A stretch of 64,000 nucleotides of DNA, taken from assembly GCF_040096075.1 (NCBI RefSeq), contig NZ_JBBMFJ010000004.1, forward strand, positions 78,733 to 142,732, in the 5' to 3' direction. Shown in pieces: positions 59,352 to 64,000 of this stretch. Positions within the stretch are counted from its first letter, which is position 1. Each line of letters begins with the position of its first letter. Both the position numbers and the translations under genes were made by a program. The DNA is from Brotaphodocola faecis (GTDB taxonomy: Bacteria > Bacillota > Clostridia > Lachnospirales > Lachnospiraceae). The notes under the pieces were generated by a model. That model worked only from the letters and a program-made list of their open reading frames with translations. It was not told the DNA's origin and searched no databases.

Positions 59352-59996
59352 ATGAGAGGAAATCTTGTTATTACAATCGGACGTCAGTGCGGAAGCGGCG
59401 GTAAGATGATCGGTCAGAAGATCGCGGAAAAACTGGGCGTGAAGTGTTACGATAGGGAACTTCTTACCAAAGCAGCCAAAGAAAGCGGCCTGTGCGAGGA
59501 GCTGTTTGAAACCCATGATGAAAAACCGACCAGCAGTTTTTTATACTCTCTGGTTATGGATACCTATTCTCTTGGCTATACCACTTCGGCCTATATGGAT
59601 ATGCCGATCAACCACAAGATCTTTCTGGCACAGTTCGATACCATCAAGAAACTGGCCAACGAGGAGTCCTGTGTAATTGTAGGCCGCTGCGCGGATTACG
59701 CACTGGCAGATTATCCGAATACGGCTTCCGTATTTATTACCGGAAATGACGAGGATAAATTAAAGAGCATCAAGGATCTTTACAATGTTGACGATGCCAA
59801 GGCGAAGGATATTATGGTAAAAACCGACAAGAAACGTTCCAGCTACTACAACTATTATTCCAGTAAGAAGTGGGGCGATTCCAGAAGCTACGATATGTGC
59901 ATCAACAGTTCCGTGCTTGGTCCGGATGGCACAGCAGACATGATTATTGCCTTTGCCAAAGCGAAAGAAGCGCAGAACAAGGAAAAAGCAGAATAA
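59352..59996 (+). CDS. Cytidylate kinase-like family protein
   Basis: A 214-residue P-loop kinase of the cytidylate_kinase2 family. The N-terminal loop is ITIGRQCGSGGKMIGQKIAE (Gly-x4-Gly-Lys-type region reading GRQCGSGGK), followed by YDRELLTKAAKESG and the IVGRCADYALAD segment. This family is common in Clostridia and its true substrate is not known; nucleotide phosphorylation is only inferred from the fold. The ATG at 59352 has AAAGGAG 8 bp before it; an in-frame ATG at 59325 lacks a good site. It appears to be monocistronic. Confidence 0.9.
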   Translation: MRGNLVITIGRQCGSGGKMIGQKIAEKLGVKCYDRELLTKAAKESGLCEELFETHDEKPTSSFLYSLVMDTYSLGYTTSAYMDMPINHKIFLAQFDTIKKLANEESCVIVGRCADYALADYPNTASVFITGNDEDKLKSIKDLYNVDDAKAKDIMVKTDKKRSSYYNYYSSKKWGDSRSYDMCINSSVLGPDGTADMIIAFAKAKEAQNKEKAE

Positions 59997-60023
59997 ATGT
60001 AATAGATGTAATAGATGTAATAG
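59997..60023. repeat. Three tandem copies of a 9-bp unit
   Basis: ATGTAATAG is repeated three times without interruption directly after the preceding gene's stop codon. Confidence 0.85.
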
Positions 60024-60052
60024 AAAATTAATACTTTTTTCACATCTATCGC

Positions 60053-60081
60053 TTAAAATATCAGACAAGGTATGATATACT
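60053..60081 (+). promoter_or_regulatory. Promoter for the SH3/NlpC-P60 gene
   Basis: TTAAAA (60053-60058) and TATACT (60076-60081) are 17 bp apart, with TGA just before the -10 box as an extended element. Confidence 0.6.
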
Positions 60082-60098
60082 GAGTAGTGGCATAATTG

Positions 60099-60129
60099 GT
60101 TACTGTTTGCACAACGTGTGAACAGTAAC
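60099..60129 (+). promoter_or_regulatory. Hairpin in the leader of the SH3/NlpC-P60 gene
   Basis: GTTACTGTT (60099-60107) pairs perfectly with AACAGTAAC (60121-60129), and the inner GCAC/GTG bases can extend it. It lies just after the promoter and 8 bp before the GAGGAG site; it could be an operator or a leader hairpin. Confidence 0.55.
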
Positions 60130-60150
60130 ACATGAGTGAGGAGAAATACC

Positions 60151-61797
60151 ATGTCTGAAGAAAAAAAAGACTATACCCAGATTTTAAAGAGAGCCAGAAG
60201 GCGCAGAAAACGAGCACGGTATCTGCATTATGCAGGAATCGGAACGGTTCTGCTCCTTCTGGTTCTGTGCGTTTTTTTTGTGTGGAAAAAAGGCGGTTTT
60301 CCGGCTCTATCCGGAAATGCCGGGAACGTAACGATTGCGACCGGCTCCAACGCGGAGGCAGAAAATCCGGATTCGGAGGAGGCCGCGGCACTTTCCGTGG
60401 AAGCCGAAGCGCAGGATGTTCATGTGGAAGAAGCTGAAAAACAGGCCGTCGTGGATTCCTATCAGAACCTTGGCCTGGTGCAGGTTTCCGGTTACTTAAA
60501 TGTCCGGGAGACTCCGGGGGCCGACGGAAATATCATCGGAAAGCTGGAGCAGAACAGTGCCTGTGAGATTCTTGGAACCGAGGGGGACTGGGACCACATT
60601 TCTTCCGGAGGCATTGAGGGTTATATCCATAACCAATACATCATCAGCGGAGATGAGGCCCGCAAAAAAGCTCTGGATTACGTCACAAAGATGGCCATTG
60701 TTGAGACCGAAAAGCTGAATATCCGTCAGGAACCGGTACTGGATCCGGCGAATGTGGTGGGGCAGGCTCTGGCCAATGAGCGCTATGTGGTAGAGGAAGA
60801 ACTGGAAGGCTGGGTGAAGATACCGGACGGCTATATTTCCGCAGACTATGTTACGGTGGGACTGGCCCTAAATGAGGCCCGCAAGCTGGATTTAAAGGCT
60901 ATGGCCTTAAACCAGTACGACAATCTGCTGATCTCCAAGGTAAACAATTACCTGAATATCCGTAAGGAGCCAAGCACGGATTCCCAGGCCAACATCATCG
61001 GCAAACTGCCAGGTAAGGCAGCCGGAGAGATTCTGGAGACACTGGATGGCTGGTATAAGATCAAATCTGGTTCCATCACCGGTTATGTGACGGCGGATCC
61101 CCAGTACGTAGCGGTGGGACAGGAAGCAAAGGACCTGGCGGTGAGCGCGGCATCCTTAATGGCCATCGTGACCACGGACCGTCTGAATGTCCGGGCGGAA
61201 CCGAATACAGATGCCAAAATCTGGACACAGATTTCCAAGGAAGAACGTTATTCGGTGGTATCCCAGTTAGATGGCTGGGTAGAGATCGAACTGGATACCG
61301 GTGACGGAGACAGCGGAGAGAGCGCCGACAACGCCTACATTTCCACCCGCGACAACAACGTGGAAGTGCGCTATGCCTTAAACGAAGCCATCAAATTCTC
61401 ACCGCTGGAGGAGAAAGCAAACCAGGCCGCATCCCTGCGCAGCCAGGTGGTGAACTACGCGCTGCAGTTTGTGGGAGGACGTTATGTCTGGGGAGGCAAT
61501 GACCCGCATACCGGTGCGGACTGCTCTGGTTTCGTGAAGTATGTGCTGAGCCATGTGGCAGGCGTCGGCCTTCCGAGAACCTCCAGAGAGCAGGCGAAGA
61601 CCGGCCGGGCTGTGAAGTCCAGTGAGATGCGTCCGGGTGACCTGATCTTCTATACCAACAGTAAGGGAACGGTCAACCATGTTGCCATGTATATTGGAAA
61701 CGGACAGATTGTCCATGCGGCAAGCCGCAGAAGCGGAATCAAGATTTCTACCTGGAATTATCGCACCCCGAAGACCATCCGGTCCTTCCTGGACTAA
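60151..61797 (+). CDS. Membrane-anchored cell-wall hydrolase with four SH3 domains and NlpC/P60 domain
   Basis: A 548-residue predicted peptidoglycan endopeptidase. A basic N-terminus precedes a membrane segment at residues 24-45. Four bacterial SH3 modules follow at about 105-165, 180-235, 255-315 and 325-400, each with a (Y/K)LN(V/I)R core. The C-terminal NlpC/P60 domain has the catalytic Cys in GADCSGFVKYVL and the His in VNHVAMYIG, with a polar residue region at QIVHAASRRSG. The ATG at 60151 has GAGGAG 7 bp before it; the GTG at 60136 in frame is weaker. It probably trims stem peptides during growth or division. A perfect terminator follows. Confidence 0.93.
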   Translation: MSEEKKDYTQILKRARRRRKRARYLHYAGIGTVLLLLVLCVFFVWKKGGFPALSGNAGNVTIATGSNAEAENPDSEEAAALSVEAEAQDVHVEEAEKQAVVDSYQNLGLVQVSGYLNVRETPGADGNIIGKLEQNSACEILGTEGDWDHISSGGIEGYIHNQYIISGDEARKKALDYVTKMAIVETEKLNIRQEPVLDPANVVGQALANERYVVEEELEGWVKIPDGYISADYVTVGLALNEARKLDLKAMALNQYDNLLISKVNNYLNIRKEPSTDSQANIIGKLPGKAAGEILETLDGWYKIKSGSITGYVTADPQYVAVGQEAKDLAVSAASLMAIVTTDRLNVRAEPNTDAKIWTQISKEERYSVVSQLDGWVEIELDTGDGDSGESADNAYISTRDNNVEVRYALNEAIKFSPLEEKANQAASLRSQVVNYALQFVGGRYVWGGNDPHTGADCSGFVKYVLSHVAGVGLPRTSREQAKTGRAVKSSEMRPGDLIFYTNSKGTVNHVAMYIGNGQIVHAASRRSGIKISTWNYRTPKTIRSFLD

Positions 61798-61820
61798 TGA
61801 AAACAAACATAAAATCAGAT

Positions 61821-61874
61821 ACGAAAAAAGGATTTCCCATGTTGCACAGAGCAGATGGGAAATCCTTTTTTCGT
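61821..61874. terminator. Bidirectional terminator with a perfect 20-bp stem
   Basis: The 20 bases at 61821-61840 are the exact inverted complement of 61855-61874, with a 14-base loop. An A run lies in the 5' arm and a T run in the 3' arm, so it serves both the NlpC/P60 gene and the converging lysR gene. Confidence 0.92.
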
Positions 61875-61904
61875 TTTCCATACCGGTCCGAAGTGACCAG
61901 ATGT

Positions 61905-62843
61905 TTAGCGGGTTGCGCCGGAGAATACGGTTCCATGCAGGAACGGCTTTTTTACTTCCGTCAGGATATGGATGAAATCCCGCATATATTTGGTAAGGTA
62001 TAAGTCCTTGCGGTGGCAGAGATAGAAACTTCTCTGGTTTTCAATACCTTTGATGGGGTAAACAGCACAGTATGGATATAATTCCGGAGACATCTCCACA
62101 TAGTTGATCGGGCAGATCATGACGGCGTCGCAGGCAATGGCAGTGCGCTTACCGACTTCAATGCTGGTGGTTTTTAAAAGAATATCCGGCTGTATGTCAT
62201 ACGTGGCAAAGAGCTGTTTTTGTACGGTACTGACATTATGTCCCTCTTTGCTGGAAATAAATTTCTCATGCCGGGCTTCCGTAATTTCAATGGGTGTTCC
62301 GGATGGAATCCGTTTGGCCAGATCTGTATTCCGGCTGGTCAGAAGGACCAGATCTTCATCTTCAATTAAGATATAGTTCAGCTCTTCGTGTTTGGGATAG
62401 GTGGTCAGGCAGGCCAGATCGATGGCTCCTTCAATCAGCATGGATTCGGTAATGGCAGAACCATGTTCATGCAGATCAATATCCACATAAGGGTACTGTT
62501 TCATAAAGCGGGGCAATACATAGGGAAGTACCTGCATGGCACGCTGAACCGGAATGCCCAGTTTCAGGCAGCCGTGGTCTTCGTGGTTGATTTCGTCAAT
62601 TTCTTTTTGCAGGTTATTGTTGATGGTGAGGATCTGTTTGGCTGCTTCAATATATTTTTCACCGGCATAAGTCAGCGTGATGGGATCTGTGGAGCGGTTA
62701 AAGATAGAGGTGCCGAGATTGGTCTCCACCAGTTTGATCATCTGGCTTAAGGAGGGCTGGGAAATGTAAAGCTTTTTTGCGGCTGCGGTGATGCTCCCCT
62801 CCTGCATTACGGTCAGCATGTACTGGGCGTGTTTGATATTCAT
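61905..62843 (-). CDS. LysR family transcriptional regulator
   Basis: A 312-residue LysR-type regulator. The N-terminal winged helix-turn-helix is clear (MLTVMQEGSITAAAKKLYIS, then QPSLSQMIKLVETNLGTSIF). The effector domain begins at about residue 90 (LKLGIPVQRAMQVLPYVLPR). AAAGGGAG precedes the start codon at 62841-62843 on the minus strand. It is transcribed away from citD, with a 328-bp shared intergenic region, the usual layout in which the regulator controls the divergent operon. Control of citrate lyase genes is thus inferred; the effector is unknown. Confidence 0.93.
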   Translation of the reverse strand: MNIKHAQYMLTVMQEGSITAAAKKLYISQPSLSQMIKLVETNLGTSIFNRSTDPITLTYAGEKYIEAAKQILTINNNLQKEIDEINHEDHGCLKLGIPVQRAMQVLPYVLPRFMKQYPYVDIDLHEHGSAITESMLIEGAIDLACLTTYPKHEELNYILIEDEDLVLLTSRNTDLAKRIPSGTPIEITEARHEKFISSKEGHNVSTVQKQLFATYDIQPDILLKTTSIEVGKRTAIACDAVMICPINYVEMSPELYPYCAVYPIKGIENQRSFYLCHRKDLYLTKYMRDFIHILTEVKKPFLHGTVFSGATR

Positions 62844-62912
62844 AAGAAAGACTCCCTTTCTGTGACATTTTATCGTTCTGTTTTGATAAAAAAAGAAACG
62901 AAATTTTCTATT

Positions 62913-62941
62913 ATAATATCATAAATCCGGAGTGGATTCAA
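62913..62941 (-). promoter_or_regulatory. Promoter for lysR (minus strand)
   Basis: Read on the minus strand, TTGAAT (62936-62941) and TATTAT (62913-62918) are 17 bp apart, about 70 bp before the lysR start. Confidence 0.55.
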
Positions 62942-63058
62942 TTGTGAGGAGAAATCTGAATCTATATAAGTTTTTTATTTACAGGCTATAGGACAAAAAA
63001 TATCAAAAGCAGAAATGACATAGAGATAACCTTATATACGCCATAATAATTTAAGTAT

Positions 63059-63087
63059 TTGAAAGATTGTATTTCGAGTGATACACT
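63059..63087 (+). promoter_or_regulatory. Promoter for citDE
   Basis: TTGAAA (63059-63064) and TACACT (63082-63087) are 17 bp apart, about 85 bp before the citD start, leaving a leader that may carry regulator sites. Confidence 0.65.
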
Positions 63088-63171
63088 GAGGATGAACAAA
63101 AAACCGGTGTGTGATAGCAAAAACATACGGCGAAGAAGTATTGATTGTCTTCGGACAAAAGGAGGAAGAAA

Positions 63172-63471
63172 ATGGAAGTAAAGAAAGCTGCCATGGCAGG
63201 TACTCTGGAATCCAGCGATGCCCAGGTTACCGTAGAGCCAGGAAATGGTACTGTTGAGCTTTCCATCGAGAGCAGTGTCATCCATCAGTTTGGAAAGCAG
63301 ATTAAAGCAACCGTCCTTGAGACCTTAAACCGTCTGGATGTCAAAGACGCAAAGGTGACTGTAGTGGACAAGGGTGCTTTAGACTGCACATTAAAAGCAC
63401 GCGTTGAGTGCGCAGTATACCGTTCCAACGATATCACTGAGAATCTTCCGTGGGGAGGTGTAATTAAATAA
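63172..63471 (+). CDS. citD: Citrate lyase acyl carrier protein (gamma subunit)
   Basis: CitD is the acyl carrier subunit of citrate lyase; its Ser carries a phosphoribosyl-dephospho-CoA group. The 99-residue protein reads VKKAAMAGTLESSDAQV at the start, so Ser14 is in the position of the known modified Ser, and ends with ENLPWGGVIK. Further family sequence includes VIHQFGKQIKATVLETL. The ATG at 63172 with AAAGGAGG before it is preferred to the TTG at 63145. It overlaps citE by one base (TAATG). The presence of citrate lyase suggests anaerobic citrate fermentation or the citrate to acetyl-CoA route. Confidence 0.95.
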   Translation: MEVKKAAMAGTLESSDAQVTVEPGNGTVELSIESSVIHQFGKQIKATVLETLNRLDVKDAKVTVVDKGALDCTLKARVECAVYRSNDITENLPWGGVIK

Positions 63472-64000
63472 TGAGCCATCCGAATAAAAAAAGACTGAGA
63501 CGTTCCATGATGTTCTTAAACTGCCAGAAGCCGGGCCTGATCAAGGATCCGTACATCTACAAACCGGATTCCATTATGCTGGATCTGGAGGACGCAGTAG
63601 CAGAGAACCAGAAAGATGCAGCAAGATACTCCCTGTATCATGCGCTGCAGGAGATTGATTACCGCGGAGTTGAGCGCGTTGTCCGCATTAACGGACTGGA
63701 CACCCCGCACTGGAAAGAAGATATCCGTGTCTGCGTGGCAGGCGGAGCAGATACCATCCGTATCGCAAAGACCGAGACCGCACAGGACGTACATACTGTA
63801 GAAGAGCATGTACTGGCAGCAGAGAGAGAGTTTGGCAGACCGGAAGGTTCCACTCTTCTGATGGCAGCACTGGAGTCCTGTAAAGGTGTCCTGAACGCCC
63901 TTGAGGTTTGTAAGTCTTCTGACCGTCTGATCGGTATCGCCCTTTCCGGCGGTGACTACACCAAGGATCTGCAGACCGTGATCACCGGAACCGGTGTAGA
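63471..64000 (+). CDS. citE: Citrate lyase beta subunit, N-terminal part (3' end outside window)
   Basis: CitE is the (3S)-citryl-ACP lyase subunit (HpcH/HpaI aldolase fold), which splits citryl-ACP to acetyl-ACP and oxaloacetate. The 176 visible residues begin MSHPNKKRLRRSMMFLNCQK and show PDSIMLDLEDAVAENQKDAAR, with metal-binding acidic residues, then VVRINGLDTPHWKEDI and MAALESCKGVLNALEV. The frame is open to the window's end. The ATG shares a base with the citD stop. The GGGGAGG just upstream, inside citD, can serve as the ribosome binding site. citF and accessory genes probably follow. Confidence 0.95.
   Translation, partial: MSHPNKKRLRRSMMFLNCQKPGLIKDPYIYKPDSIMLDLEDAVAENQKDAARYSLYHALQEIDYRGVERVVRINGLDTPHWKEDIRVCVAGGADTIRIAKTETAQDVHTVEEHVLAAEREFGRPEGSTLLMAALESCKGVLNALEVCKSSDRLIGIALSGGDYTKDLQTVITGTGV

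Larger units (their letters stand above)
62844..63171. other. 328-bp divergent intergenic region between lysR and citD
   Basis: The region is AT-rich and has no reading frame of note. It holds the two divergent promoters listed separately and several T-n11-A-like, dyad-poor AT stretches near 62905-62935 where a LysR protein could bind. I saw no other RNA structure. Confidence 0.6.

Noticed and set aside
1..64000. tRNA, rRNA or CRISPR features
   Set aside because: No tRNA-like cloverleaf ends, rRNA-like stretches or spaced direct repeats were seen in the gaps between genes.

Overview
The window reads as a chromosomal segment of a spore-forming member of the Clostridia, most likely a Lachnospiraceae of moderate to high G+C (my estimate by eye is about 50 percent). 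Signs of this are the sporulation genes spoIVA, yqfC and yqfD, the local order yqfC-yqfD-phoH-ybeY, the cluster radC-mreC-mreD-PBP2-minCDE-rodA-mgsA, strong AGGAGG-type ribosome binding sites and clean TTGACA-17-TATAAT promoters. Nearly all genes are on the plus strand. The exceptions I accept are prs (2101-3309) and a LysR regulator (61905-62843). I saw no rRNA, tRNA, CRISPR array, prophage or intact transposase gene.

Layout. 1-2000: end of rnhB, yraN, a 133-bp MITE, pgeF. 2101-3309: a long prs on the minus strand. 3515-7898: radical SAM/DUF512, der, plsY and gpsA, tightly packed. 8021-13031: a branched-chain amino acid ABC transporter (livJ under its own promoter, then livHMGF). 13259-18379: PPi-type phosphofructokinase, spoIVA, a beta-CASP nuclease and rnhA. 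18535-25950: a secreted DUF1311 protein, a 41-residue membrane protein, alaS, rpsU, yqfC, yqfD, phoH, ybeY. 25947-34450: a DUF3048 lipoprotein, a BofC-like small protein, two flavoproteins, proB, DUF896, 5-formyl-THF cyclo-ligase, proA and a histidine phosphatase, with a MITE remnant and a second full MITE around the proline genes. 34506-43719: a structured leader or small RNA, then miaB-mutS-mutL-miaA and a PLP lyase. 43849-53225: radC and the cell-shape/division operon ending in mgsA and a D,D-carboxypeptidase. 53229-61797: an unknown P-loop protein, an HlyD-like adaptor, yggS, sepF, aroB, lspA, rluD, a cytidylate-kinase-like protein and an SH3/NlpC-P60 wall hydrolase. 61905-64000: a LysR regulator divergent from citD-citE (citrate lyase; citE runs off the window).

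Most of the content is housekeeping: translation and RNA decay, mismatch repair with tRNA i6A/ms2i6A modification, elongation and division-site placement, proline synthesis, amino acid uptake and the start of a citrate fermentation operon.

The most interesting observations are not ordinary genes. (1) A non-coding inverted-repeat element occurs as two nearly identical 133-bp copies and one 27-bp deletion derivative; each is bounded by a perfect 8-bp target duplication, and the ends begin with GTAA, as in IS66-type elements. (2) A strongly structured, promoter-driven unit of about 128 bp ends in an intrinsic terminator just 35 bp before miaB and may be an attenuator leader or a small RNA. (3) The MgsA homologue has Gln in place of the catalytic Asp of methylglyoxal synthase. 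(4) A 164-bp snap-back repeat precedes the beta-CASP nuclease gene. All coordinates and pairings were read by eye; no folding, alignment or database search was run.
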